64,000 nucleotides of DNA from Ostrinia nubilalis (taxonomy: Eukaryota > Arthropoda > Insecta > Lepidoptera > Crambidae), in contig NC_087100.1 of the NCBI RefSeq assembly GCF_963855985.1, positions 965,001 through 1,029,000 on the forward strand, in the 5' to 3' direction. The position numbers and the translations under genes were made by a program. The notes under the pieces are model-generated. The model was given only the letters and a program-made list of their open reading frames with translations. It was not told where the DNA came from and did no database searches. Positions 11,217-22,293 of the stretch are shown piece by piece; the stretch's first letter is position 1; every line of letters starts with the position of its first letter.

Positions 11217-11246
11217 TCACCCGAGCGAAGCCGGGTTTTCATCTAG
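11217..11246 (+). other. 3' terminus of the large Helitron
   Basis: The stem ACCCG-AGCGAAGC-CGGGT is followed after a short T-rich spacer by ATCTAG and then T. This is the hairpin-plus-CTRR end of a Helitron in the same orientation as the Rep/Hel pseudogene ending 250 bp upstream, so it is probably the end of that element. Confidence 0.7.
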
Positions 11247-11969
11247 TATGTTTATAATTTGAAATACTCACTTTATCACAGTAACAAAGAAAGTGTATTA
11301 ATTACAATTACTGTTGCAATGTTACAATGCAATTTAAAAGCTCTATTTCGCAAATGTACTGTGCTTATAAAATCAGAAGCTTTACCTGCCTTGTTTTTAA
11401 GAATGAAGATCATTACAGTAAGTCACCTGAATTCCTATTAGTATAACTACTTTGTAAGCCTATGTAACTAAAGTGCATTTTTCTGGAAATAAAATTTATT
11501 ATATTAAATTAAATTAAATTAATTAACCCTCTTTACTGTCATCTTAACATTATGGATTACATTCATCGTCTGTGACCGCCAGCTTGTAACTACTGATTAA
11601 TGGTTACCACGGTTACAATTTTGATGTATCGGTCTTCTTAGCCAGTTGACACATCGCTTTCTAGTCCCATTGTTAAAACCACCCTCGTGCATTGTTATAG
11701 GGGTCAATATCGTCCGGCATCCATCAGTTGTTTGTAATTACGGAGGCAGGAGATGCGCTGATAAGCCTCGCCGTGGCACGCGCCAATCTCGTCATGACTG
11801 GCCACAATTAGAGCGTTTTGCACCTGCTACTGGTTTGTTTTCTTAACTAGGGATGCCCGTGTGAAATTTTATTGAGAAAATATCGATGCTTTGAATAGAA
11901 ACTCGATACGTTTTATAGCAATCTTGATTCAATAAATGGATGCGTACATTGAGAGGTAATAAAATCAGT
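11247..11969. other. Unannotated intergenic stretch
   Basis: AT-rich, with a (TTAAA)n-like patch near 11500. No feature supported; ORFs at 11259 and 11646 are domain-free. Confidence 0.4.
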
Positions 11970-12039
11970 TTCGTTCGTTCGTTCGTTTCAGCCAAAAGAC
12001 GTCCACTGCTTGACAAAGGCCTCCCCCAAGGATTTCCAC
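11970..12039 (-). mobile_element. LINE 3' end, (GAAC)n-tailed RTE-like family
   Basis: The minus strand reads GGGGGAGGCCTTTGTCAAGC, AGTGGACGTCTTTTGGCTGA, then (GAAC)n. About 70 bp of the family's 3' end remain. Confidence 0.7.
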
Positions 12040-12489
12040 TTTATACGAAAATCAATTTATACGAAACTTATTTTAAATAGTTAATTAGTTTTATGAAATT
12101 ACATTATCTTAGGATCGTAAAGTACTTCTAGATTTGTGAGATAGAAATGTGGAATTAAATTATTTGAAATATTGAAAAAAATTTAAATGTATGAAAGGAT
12201 GAGTTGGATGCGGTTTACAATGATATTATTTTGACCCTAGAAAAAAATGGTACTAATATCATCCTTATGGACAGCCCTAATATTTCAATTAAGTTTTTCA
12301 TGACAAACGTCAATAGAGATTATGATTTCAATAGCTCAATCGTTTGATGTCTACGACGATACTATTGATGCAATTATTACAAGATTGATTTAAGGCTCAC
12401 AATCACGCAATTTTATAGTTCAAGATTAGGCTGCCACGCTATTAATTGTTAACTATGATTAACACGTTTGATTCTCACATTATAATATA

Positions 12490-12670
12490 CTAGCTTTCCG
12501 CCCGCGGCTTCGCCCGCGTGGAATTTTGTCTGTCACAGAAAAACTTTATCGCGCGCGTCCCTGTTTCAAAAACCGGGATAAAAACTATCCTATGTTCTTT
12601 CCCGGGACTCAAACTATCTCTATGCCAAATTTCATCAAAATCGGTTGCGAGGTTTAAGCGGGAAAGCGTA

Positions 12671-12719
<49 letters not shown>

Positions 12720-12750
12720 GTTACTTTCGCATTTATAATATTAGTTGGGA
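12490..12750 (-). mobile_element. Short Helitron, TCCCAAC family, copy 2 (inverted)
   Basis: Reverse complement of copy 1, with the same termini (A|TCCCAAC...GCTAG|T), the same hairpin and a (CTGT)n array (here ACAG on the plus strand). It lies 3.1 kb from copy 1 in opposite orientation, with the Helitron pseudogene between. Confidence 0.85.
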
Positions 12751-12887
12751 TTTCGGGTTATGTTGCGTATTTAAATCAATACCTATCGTTACTTTGTTGC
12801 TATTGTAAGCTTTCAAAGTGTTCTCTTGCTTGTCTCAGGATCAGTATCCACTCGGGTCAATCAATATGGACCTGCTTTTATATTGAA

Positions 12888-13111
12888 CTAGCGGCCGCCC
12901 GTGACTTTATACGCGTGGATCCAGTTTTACCCCCTTAGGGGTGGAGTTTCGTAAAATACTTTCTTAGCGGATTCTTAGCCTACGTCATAACATCTACCTG
13001 CATGCCAAATTTCAGCCCGATCCGCCCAGTGGTTTGGGCTGTGCGTTGATAGATCACTATGTCAGTCAGTCAGTCAGTCAGTCACCTTTGAGTTATATGT
13101 ATTTAGATAGA
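12888..13111 (-). mobile_element. Helitron of another family (GACT-array type)
   Basis: On the minus strand it starts TCTATCTAAATACATATAAC after A, carries a (GACT)n array and the phrase ATCTATCAACGCACAGCCCA, and ends GCGGCCGCTAG before T. Part of its 5' region is found inside the TIR element at 52240-53217. Confidence 0.7.
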
Positions 13112-13239
13112 TGTTCTGTACATGGCATTTGATGTTCTATAGTCAACTCCATCCATATTTATTACCATCGCAAATATCTATTAACAACGTGATAAGTAGC
13201 TTAATTAAATTCACTCATTTAACATAAATAGTATCTCAG

Positions 13240-13410
13240 CTAGGACGATGTCCAATTATATCGCGTACGAACCGCCCGTCAGCCTTATAAATGCGATGAT
13301 AAGGGCGGGCGAGCGTGGGCGGGCGGCGGCGTGGGAACCGCTCGTATGCGCCCGGCCTATTTATTGATAGTCGGCGATAGTCATCTGGATACTGCGTGTG
13401 AGTTTTGCAA
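13240..13410. promoter_or_regulatory. GC-rich block, possible promoter or regulatory island
   Basis: In AT-rich surroundings this stretch has GGGCGGGCG and GGGCGGGCGGCGGCG boxes, a TATAAAT, and dense CpG. No exon can be tied to it, so a promoter role is inference. Confidence 0.25.
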
Positions 13411-13633
13411 TCTGTATATGTCATCGTTCTTATTTAATTTAAAATAAAAAGTTTAAAAAAATTCACACATGCATAAAACATTTCTTCTGCCAAAATAGGA
13501 TATTTTATAATTAAAATAAAATAAATAAATTTTGGAAAATAATATTCACAGTTAGAACTAGAGTGACTCTTCGTGAACTTATATCTCAAACATAGTTTAT
13601 GGAGTATAGGGATATTACTGCATTAAGTAATAA

Positions 13634-13666
13634 TCCCAACTATAATATTATAAATGCGAAAGTAAC

Positions 13667-13707
<41 letters not shown>

Positions 13708-13888
13708 TACGCTTTCCCGCTTAAACCTCGCAACCGATTTTGATGAAATTTGGCATAGAGATAGTTTGAGTCCCGGGAAAGAACATAGGATAGTTTTTAT
13801 CCCGGTTTTTGAAACAGGGACGCGCGCGATAAAGTTTTTCTGTGACAGACAAAATTCCACGCGGGCGAAGCCGCGGGCGGAAAGCTAG
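13634..13888 (+). mobile_element. Short Helitron, TCCCAAC family, copy 3
   Basis: Same termini, hairpin and (CTGT)n array as copies 1 and 2 and apparently identical outside the array. Its CTAG end abuts, with no base between, the TC start of the next Helitron. Confidence 0.85.
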
Positions 13889-14088
13889 TCTATATATATA
13901 AAAGAAAGTCGTGTTAGTTACTCCACTTATAACTCAAGAACGGCTGAACCGATTTAGCTGAAAATTGTCAGGGAGGTAGTTTAGAGCCAGGAGAAGGACA
14001 TAGGATACTTTTTATCCCGTTCGAAATTAAAAAAAAGTCTGCTTATTTATTGCCATTAAGGCGGAACAAAGTTCGCCGGGTCAGCTAG
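13889..14088 (+). mobile_element. Helitron, TCTATATATA family, copy 1
   Basis: Begins TCTATATATATAAAAGAAAG and ends GGGTCAGCTAG before T. The 3' hairpin is GGCGGAAC-AAA-GTTCGCC (one bulge). Closely matches the inverted copy at 36503-36702. Confidence 0.8.
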
Positions 14089-15144
14089 TTAAACATAAAA
14101 CAGTAGGGAAAGAAAGAATCTCTCATCATTGGCGTTAAAATAAACTAGATTAATTTTTTTCAAATCAGTTAATAGATACTACGAGTAGGTATGTCTGTTA
14201 CGTAACCAGTGTTCCATTCAAAAGCCCGTCAAAAGGGAATAGCATAAAATAAACTTTTTGTGGCGCACACGTCGCAATGAAATATCGACTTCACTCATTT
14301 AATATGTCCATTTACGTCTAAAAGGTAATTTGCGACACTAGCCGTTTTGTACGCGACCTCATTTGCCTCACTTTGAGCCATTGCAACGTGCATACAATTT
14401 ATTTGCCACGTAATCTCTATATTTCAGGATCAGAGGTCAATTTACAAAAATGACAACGCGAAACGCTCGCCAGAACGAGACGCGAATACGAAACTGACAC
14501 GGGTGTGAGTGGGACGACGATAAATCATACGAAACGCCCGGGGCGCCGGGTTATCCAAGAATGATGATATTACTGCCCAGAGTGACCATTACTATGGCCT
14601 GTTATTTGTAACATGACGCCTTTATGGTTGAAGTGATAGAGTTGAATTTGTATCGTTCGGTTTTCGCGACGGCAAATTTAAGGTTGTGGGAGATGTGCAT
14701 TGCTTTATTACGTGTTGAACAAAATGAGGTTATTAAAGCCATTGTAATAGTTAAACTCGAATCGATGCAGGCTCGAGCATCGATATGAAACCGTCGGAAT
14801 GTGAGCACTCGGCGAGCATCGATTTGATGCTGGAATGTTTATGATCGTTTTGTAGGAAGTTGAGATCCTATGGCTCGCAATTATAAGAGTGATTTCATTA
14901 TCATTGCTTTTGTTTACAGCATGAAGCTTTAACGTTTTCAGTTTTATTACTGAGATGAGATTATTGTATTTAATTAAAGAAATTAAAACTTGGCTAGAAC
15001 ATTAATACTACAAAACATAAATAGTAATTCTACAACAGTTAAAATATCTCTAATGAAAATGTACTTGATTATATCTAAGAACTTCTATTCTAAAAAAATA
15101 TTATTATTTTTGTTTTATTTCGCCTGTAGTCTAGTGTTTTTTTT
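14089..15144. other. Unannotated intergenic stretch
   Basis: No repeat family or exon recognised. A moderately GC-rich patch lies at 14450-14550. Confidence 0.4.
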
Positions 15145-15226
15145 TTCATCATCAACATTATTTCAGCCACAGGACATCCACTGCTGAACATGGACATCCC
15201 TCAATGACTTCCACATCCCACGGTTG
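15145..15226 (-). mobile_element. Old LINE 3' end, (ATG)n-tailed family
   Basis: Diverged copy of the AGTGGATGTCCTGTGGCTGA phrase with a short (ATG)n-like tail, on the minus strand. Confidence 0.6.
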
Positions 15227-16562
15227 TTTTTTTAAATGTTGTTATTTAAATAATTTAAGTTTTCAACTACATATGCTGCAAAAACATGGCGTCAAAACAA
15301 ATGAACGCTGAATAACCTCCAAGGTGCCAAGATAATCTCACATTGGAATCGATATTTCGATATTATTCGCGGGAGTTATTCAATTTCTCGATTCTTAATC
15401 AATTTACGGGCAGATCCTGCCGGCTATTAACGGGTGAGCAAACATAAAAGTAAATTAAACGCACCATTTGGTTAATGTGTAATTAAAAGTAGCTCTGTAA
15501 TAGTCGGTAATGGACCAAACAGAGACATTACGACTGGCCCTACGTTATAAGCTCAGAGATAAAGATACTGGAATGGACAACTCTAGAAAAATGCTGTTAC
15601 AGTGTCGCATGTGTTTTGAAATAATGGATTTTTCTTGTGAGTTCATTGTCTCTTAAACTCTACTGAACTTAGCTAGAACTTGTGTGACTGCTGAAAAATA
15701 CAGTTTTTTGTGTCTTCAAAATCATTTTAATATTCAAACGTGAAATAGGTAGGTATTTAAATGATTTTACTGCATTAAGTTTTAAGACACAACTTACATA
15801 AAGTTGTCTTTTTAATAACATCTGAAGGATATTTGAGTGTGCTTACACAAACGCCCGTATTCACAAACATCACTATGAGGTCTCACAGTGCGCGTGGACG
15901 CACAGGTTGACACACGAACTAATCACAAAGCTCTCTTCAACGCTGTGCGTTCGATTTGCTGCTTCACTTATGCAAGTATCGTTTCAGATTATTATTCAGA
16001 AATTGTGTTAGTAAGAAAGTTGGAGTAAATTATTTTTTTTCATCCGGAGTATCTAGTAATGTATTTGTTTGTCTGTATGTTGATATTAAATTACGGCAGC
16101 CGCGGGTCATACGCGCCACAATTACAACTCGATTAAAGTATAACCTATAATTACGATTCATTGATCTTACTGTACTATACTAATATTAGGCCTGGTATGT
16201 TTATGTTAAAACCATTAAGTTAGCTGCATTTTTGAAATAATTAAAGTATTTTTATTTGCAGAAATGGAATGTTGCTGCTACTTTTAAAGGTCGCTGTTTA
16301 AAAGCGCTTTTTAAAAGTGTTTTTCAGAATGTCATTTAGTCTCCAATGCAGGAGTTTTCAGAATATAAATGACTTTTATCTTAACATACTTCTTCTTCTT
16401 TTCGTGTCGACAACAAACCTACACAGTGTCAGCCCAAAACTCCGCCACAAGAGTGGCGTTGTCAGTAGCACTCATCAAATCCTCCTGAGTGCAGTTGTTT
16501 GGGCACTCAGGGCACGACATCAGGTGCTTCATCTTAACATACTAAAATAATATCTTTAGCGA
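15227..16562. other. Unannotated intergenic stretch
   Basis: AT-rich and without supported features; the ORFs of 64 and 77 codons have no domain. Confidence 0.4.
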
Positions 16563-17093
16563 AGTATCTGACTCAAGAACTTTTCTGCCCAAACGGCCAT
16601 CTCTCTACGAGCTATGTGCCCCGCCCACTGCCACTTGATTTTAGCAATTCTGCGAGCTATGTCGGTCACTTTGGTTCTCCTGCGGGTCTCCTCATTTCTG
16701 ATTCGATCACGCAGGGAAACTCCAAGCATGGCCCGCTCCATCGCCCTTTGGGTGACCTTGAGCTTTCTTATGAGGCCCATAGTAAGCGACCACGTTTCAG
16801 ATCCGTATATCAACACTGGCAACACACACTGCTCGAAGACTTTTGTCTTGAGACACTGCGGTATTTCGTACGTGAGTATATTGCGTAGCTTCCCGAACGC
16901 TGCCCAGAAGACGGGCTGGAAGACGTAGCGTGGGCAGGCCTCCTACTAGGTGGACCGACGATCTGGTAAAGGTCGCGGGAAGAGCCTGGATGCGGGCAGC
17001 GCAGGACCGTGCATTGTGGGAAACCTTGGAGGAAGCCTTTGTCCAGCAGTGGACGTCATTTGGCTGAAACGAACGAACGAACGAGTATCTGAC
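16563..17093 (+). mobile_element. 5'-inverted (twin-primed) LINE insertion, (GAAC)n-tailed RTE-like family
   Basis: Minus-strand 16573 to about 16905 encodes AFGKLRNILTYEIPQCLKTK, then VLPVLIYGSETWSLT, LGVSLRDRIRNE and KWQWAGHIARRE: the region after the reverse transcriptase core. From about 16906 the plus strand continues the same protein: RRAGRRSVGRPPTRWTDDLV through QQWTSFG-stop, then (GAAC)n. The two halves are adjacent in the protein but in opposite strands. AGTATCTGAC flanks the whole block (16563-16572 and 17084-17093), a 10-bp target-site duplication. Confidence 0.85.
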
Positions 17094-17393
17094 ATACTCT
17101 GACACTTTAAAAATATCGTAAATTTTTAGTCCTGTATTTCTCACCGTTCTTGATGAACTTTCGCAATTACTCTTAATAGAACCTTTTATGTCCACGCCCT
17201 AGCGGACGGGACGTGTGCGCATCGCTTCACACTTCGTTTGGGAACCGTAAACGGACCGAGCGTGTCCATCGATACCGATGGAATGTGCGGGTCAGCCGGA
17301 TCGAACGGAGGTCGCAGATGATAATGTTTTGACATAGGTTTGGTAAAAGATTGTAAAGATGATTTAGTAAAACTACTGTATTTATATTTAACA
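17094..17393. other. Short unannotated stretch
   Basis: CpG-richer at 17190-17310 with several short self-complementary segments; no gene recognised. Confidence 0.35.
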
Positions 17394-17587
17394 CTAGCTG
17401 ACCCGGCGAACTCTGTTCCGCCTTAAAGGCAATAAATAGGCCATCGCAATTTTTCCTTATTTGCTCACCGTTTAGACCTACCCTGGACCACGACAAACAT
17501 TTAAAAACCATAATCAGCTCAATCGGCCCAGCCATTCTCGAGTTTTAATCAGACTAACGAACATCAATTCATTTTTATTTATATAGA
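17394..17587 (-). mobile_element. Helitron, TCTATATA family, diverged copy
   Basis: On the minus strand it begins TCTATATAAATAAAAATG and ends GTTCGCCGGGTCAGCTAG before T. It abuts the next Helitron with no base between. Confidence 0.7.
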
Positions 17588-17811
17588 TTAGCTTTTGCCC
17601 GCGGCTTCACCCGTGGGAAATTTTGTGTCACAGATCGGCATAAATTATGGCCTATATATTAATCTGGGTTATAAAAAATAATACTGTAAAGTTTCACCAA
17701 AATCCGTTCAGTAGTTTTTGCGTGAAAGAGTAACAAACATGTTAACATCCAGACATCGGTACAAACTTTCGCATTTATAATATTAGTAGGATAGTAGGAA
17801 GGATAGTAGGA
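17588..17811 (-). mobile_element. Helitron, TCCTACTAATATT family, copy 1
   Basis: On the minus strand the element starts at 17791 (TCCTACTAATATTATAAAT) and ends GGGCAAAAGCTAA at 17588, a CTRR end. The 5' terminus is repeated upstream in imperfect TCCTACTA units to 17811. The hairpin core CCCACGGGTGAAGCCGCGGG is degraded. Confidence 0.7.
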
Positions 17812-18131
17812 TGTAGTTCTCTGAAGTAGGTAGAAATAGTCATGTAAAAGTGTAAGCTATTGTCTCGTAATTGTGGGTTGTGACTTGAGTTAAATGCCTA
17901 TAACATCGGCTTCGAATTTCCTAACAATCACGCATCAATCACGTGGGTTTTGTTTAATATAAATTCATCAGTTAGAACGAAACTTGTTCTGGAATAAGAC
18001 TAAGAGTAGGTAATACATTTAGTTTTCTTACATTTTCCGCAAACATTTCTACTAAAAAGGTGGTGGAGAGAGATAGATAAATTATCATTTCAAACAAAAG
18101 ACATCAACGCGTTAGCAGCTTTAAAATCCTA
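17812..18131. other. Unannotated stretch between Helitrons
   Basis: No feature seen. Confidence 0.4.
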
Positions 18132-18340
18132 TCCTACTAATATTATAATGCCAAAGTTTGGATGTCTGGAATCTGGATGTTTGTTACTCTTTCACGTAAA
18201 AACTACTAATAAAAAAAACTACAGATTTTGATGAAACTTTACAGTGTTATTGTTTATAACCCAGAATAACAAAGGCTATAATTTATGACGATATGTGACA
18301 AACTAAATTTCACGCGGGTGAAGCCGCGGGCAAAAGCTAG
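18132..18340 (+). mobile_element. Helitron, TCCTACTAATATT family, copy 2
   Basis: Begins A|TCCTACTAATATTATAATG (with an extra TCCTA just upstream), has the CGCGGG-TGAAGC-CGCGGG hairpin and ends GCTAG before T. Sister of the copy at 63460. Confidence 0.8.
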
Positions 18341-19894
18341 TGTTTCATAATTCGAACGGCCTATTAATAACAAAACATCTAAAACAGTTTCGCGAACAAT
18401 TAACAAAATCTAAAGCGAATAAGAAACAAAAGGCGATATCCTCGCTCAAAACAATTGAAGCATAATTCCTCGCTGACCCCGCGACCTGGCCGGCCCATCC
18501 GCACTCCGCTAATAACTAACTTTGGCTCGCAGGAATTTAGCTCATCTTAGTTTTAGCTTTAATAGATAGAGCTAAAATAGGGTGTGAGCTTGCAGAACAG
18601 TTTCATTATGAAGCATATTCAGTATTACATAGTACATAGGGCTAAAAAGATAAGGAGACATGTAAAGTGCCCCATAAGGGTTACCTTTTTTTCTACTGTA
18701 TTTTGACGATCATAAGTGCCACTAGTGGTCTAAATTTTATAAAAATAATATTTTAGATTTCGATTTTATCATCTCACTACTCATATTGTGTACATATTCA
18801 GTTTTTAAACATTAAAATCACTAAGCAAACGGAAATAATCTCCAGTTCTTAGAAAAATTGACGTCTTGATCACTTTTGAATTTTTAAATGCGAGTTTTTT
18901 TTGTGGAAAAATTGACTCTTTAACACCGTTCAAAATTACAAAAACTGTAAACAAAAAATATAGTGTCAGCTAGCTATCCATAAATAATACCACATTATAA
19001 ACTTACCTACCACATCGCTCCATAAAAGTCATTTGTGGTCAACAAAACGGGACATACCTGCGGACAAAACAATGAAACCATTACTATACTTATATTGAAA
19101 GAATAACTTAATCCTAACAAACCTTTACAACCCTAACTCGTTCAGTGTCTAAATAATGGCCGAGGGGATTAAAATGTCCCAAAGGTAATTTATGACAGGC
19201 TGTGTACATATTATTCTACTTAGCGACATTTTAGGGACTTTTAGGTAGCAATGACGAGATTAAAAGTTAAGCTGGTGTTTGTTATCACGGGTTTTTTGAG
19301 ATCACAAAATAAATGGCATAATAGTAGCATGCTTTTTACTGATGTCATTTTTTAATTTGAAAATACCGTTATTAACACTCAATACTCATCATTTTATTGC
19401 ATCCATTATGTACTTAAAATTAGAACATTATGGGCCCTGTAGGGCACCGCAATTAGGAGAGAGGAGGACCATCCTAGATCAACCGAAAAATGTATCAGAA
19501 GTTAAATTGATCATTTAGATACTCACTTATAGCATAATAGTGGCTGGAAATTAAAATTTATTACACAGTGATTTTATCTATCGACTAAAATCAATTTTCA
19601 AAGTTTACTCAACAAACCACTTTCAAAGCCGTATAAGAACAAAATTTCACTTCAAAAAGAGCCCAGTGTATATCCGTTCGACACCCACATAGCGGCAGGC
19701 TCTAACTGCTTAAGTGCTGTGTTAATACGTCCACAGTGGGCTCGCGCATTCGAACGCGTTTAGCACAAAAATCGTACAAAGACACATTCGACTTACTGCC
19801 TGTTAATAGACCAGGCGCGGCGCGGTGTGGTCTAAAGAAATGCGACGAACAGGTGGTCTTAGCGCTAAATTCTTTTGATTGGTCATTTAGACCA
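18341..19894. other. Unannotated intergenic stretch
   Basis: No supported gene or repeat. A GC-rich motif GGCGCGGCGCGGTG lies at about 19814. Confidence 0.4.
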
Positions 19895-20244
19895 TGCTGA
19901 AGAAGGGTGCTCGGTGTTTCTTTACGAGATCAAATCAGAAATGAGGGGATCCGTAAACGAACTAAAGTCACTGACATAGCCCGACGGATTAGCAAGTTGA
20001 AGTGGAAATGGGCAGGGCACATAGTACGCAGAACTGATGGCCGATGGGGCAGCAAGGTTCTGGAGTGGAGGCCACGTACCGAAAAGCGCAGCGTGGGATG
20101 TCCACCCACAAGGTGGACCGACGACCTGATAAAGGTAGCAGGAAGGCGCTGAATGCAGGCCGCTACCAATTGTGCGATGTGGAAGTCATTGGGGGAGGGC
20201 TATGTTCAGCAGTGGACGTCCTATGGATGAAATGATGATGACGA
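19895..20244 (+). mobile_element. LINE 3' end encoding reverse-transcriptase-protein C terminus, (ATG)n-tailed
   Basis: The plus strand reads LGVSLRDQIRNEGIRKRTK, KLKWKWAGHIVRRTDGRWGS, VLEWRPRTEKRSVGCPPTRW and TDDLIKVAGRR-stop, then the conserved SLGEGYVQQWTSYG-stop region and a short ATGATGATG tail. One premature stop is seen. It is a 5'-truncated, dead copy of the same family as 4432 and 35936. Confidence 0.8.
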
Positions 20245-21639
20245 AAAAGGGTTGAAAGTTCATTCTTACTATTTTTAAATTTATTTATTTAGTTTGATTT
20301 CATTATGATAATGACTAAGCACTAAAGTTTGCTGCCGGACTTTTGCATGATGTCAATTATAATTGGTCTGGCTGACATTTTAGCAACAATTTTATAGCTT
20401 ATGTGCCATTTTTAATTAGTGCATTAAAATAAAATACTCAACGATACAGATTTATATCTTTATAGCATTCCGTTAATAAATATATAACCTAACACATTTG
20501 TGTGAAATCGTGGATTTACCAATTTCAAATAATTAATTAATGCTAGTATAAAAAGAGTTGTTTTTTCTTGCTACAAAAGTATACCTAAAGACCTATACCT
20601 AAAAGCATAGGAATGTAATGTATAACATTCCTATGCGTTGTCATGCTACATTTGCTTGCACTAGTTCTAATATTGCTCAATAATTTTACCATTTCTTCGC
20701 ACACGTGTAACATAGAAACCCAAACAAGAAAAACTTTTATTTTTATTGGATCTATTGACACATTGTCGGGTCAAACTTGACCGATAATGATGAGGCAAAC
20801 ATGGAAGCGAAAGTTTTGGTTTCACAATTAGCACGTCGACGTTTGATGGACGACTTATTTACGTAAATAGACGAGGTCCTACACGTTTACGTGTTCATGT
20901 AGTTCTGGTTTTGAGGCGTTATTAGAACTGCAAACAATTACTCAAACAGTGTTAGTGATCTAAAACTTTCTCATTCAAATAAATTCTAAGGTAAGGCTGC
21001 AAAAATTAAAGACCTTTCGACCCAATCTATTTCGAATAAGGACCTCTTTCACCATCTTCGAGTAAAGTTCTCAGTTTCTTCCTGATTAACACCATTTTGA
21101 CTTTAAGCAACGAGTAGCCTACATGGCACTTTACTTACAGGCAGTGAACGAGGCCCTAAGTCTAAATAATTAAAATGTTGTGAAAAATTTACACAACTTG
21201 TCTATTATTACAGTGCTTAGTGCTGATAATCTTGTAGCGATTCATTTGTTCTAAATAGTCAATATGTACTGTTCAATTACGCACTTTTAAACTGCTACAT
21301 TTAGGTAAACAAGTGAAGGTTGCTTTTATTACTGAATGGTCGCGATGTGATAACGATCACGCAAACAGACAAGCGAAAGCGCGTTTCCAAATTAACACGT
21401 TGGCAGATTGATAGCGGATGAGTTAGCACGTTCCGCGACAAGCGACCGAACTGAAAGTGAAGGAACAATTGTTATAAATTGGGCACATAACTTAGACTAG
21501 TGAATATGCCATCATGTCCATAGTTTTTGAGACAAGTCTGGTAACTTGAGAGTATATTCGAACCAGTCTTTGGATAATGTCAGTGTGATCTTAGTTTGTA
21601 GTTGTTGATAGTATTGATCTGAAAATTATGTAGGTCTCA
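20245..21639. other. Unannotated intergenic stretch
   Basis: AT-rich. A 12-bp inverted repeat GCATAGGAATGT / ACATTCCTATGC (20605-20636) is the only structure noted. Confidence 0.4.
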
Positions 21640-21795
21640 TAGATTTTTTTTTATCCACGACGAGGAAGCTCTTGGCCTGTATCTTACCTGATGGTAAGTG
21701 ACGATCGGGCCGAAGGTGGAAGCGAACTTCACCCGGAATCCTCAACCATGGAGGAACTGGCTATCTGAATGCAACTCCTCTGGGTTCTGGATTTA
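21640..21795 (+). repeat. Lepidopteran interspersed repeat (CTCTTGGCCTGTATC family)
   Basis: A T-run, then ATCCACGACGAGGAAGCTCT, CTTGGCCTGTATCTTACC and GTAAGTGACGATCGGGCCGA. It matches 1150-1260 in the opposite orientation. Confidence 0.65.
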
Positions 21796-22293
21796 ATTTG
21801 CGATGATAGACCTTGTACATAATATGGTAACTGATATGTCTTTGCAGCCTATGAAAATCAAAATTTTATTTATTGCACAGATCAAATTTGTACAGCAATC
21901 AAAGTTTTAAGCAGTTACATAAAAATCTACTATAAGTATTGCAAAAATATTCACCAGTCGTTTAAGCAATTAAATAATAACCGTATCATTCTAGAAATTG
22001 CAGTTTCATTTTATAATAACTAACGGCAATTTTCACTTAATTCAATTTCGTTGATGGCTCTATCTTATTTAAATGGCTATAATTCTAATTAAAGTCCATT
22101 AATACGGCGTTTTCATTTAATTTTATGGTTCGTGCAGTCTCATCAAATACTACTGACTACTGAAGTGATGTTACTCCGGTAGTAGTAAACAGAAACTCAT
22201 ATGCGTTTGTACATACGAAGGTGGCACATCAAGGTGTGCTATTTAAATAGTTGTAATTATTTTATTAGTTAATATTTTGCAACAATTGTATAA
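21796..22293. other. Unannotated stretch
   Basis: AT-rich; nothing recognised. Confidence 0.4.

Noticed and set aside
9130..13705. CRISPR-like regular repeats
   Set aside because: These are simple tetranucleotide (CTGT/ACAG) arrays without spacers in a eukaryotic genome.
9050..13860. Conserved 70-90-codon ORF beginning MEFCLSQKNF in three places
   Set aside because: It is the body of the TCCCAAC Helitron read on its antisense strand, with the DRQT repeat coming from the tetranucleotide array. Identity reflects recent transposition, not a gene family.
16797..17195. 132-codon minus-strand ORF
   Set aside because: Shadow frame crossing the inversion point of the twin-primed LINE.
20605..20636. 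Hairpin resembling a bacterial terminator
   Set aside because: The window is eukaryotic and there is no gene beside it; 12-bp inverted repeats are expected by chance in AT-rich DNA of this length.
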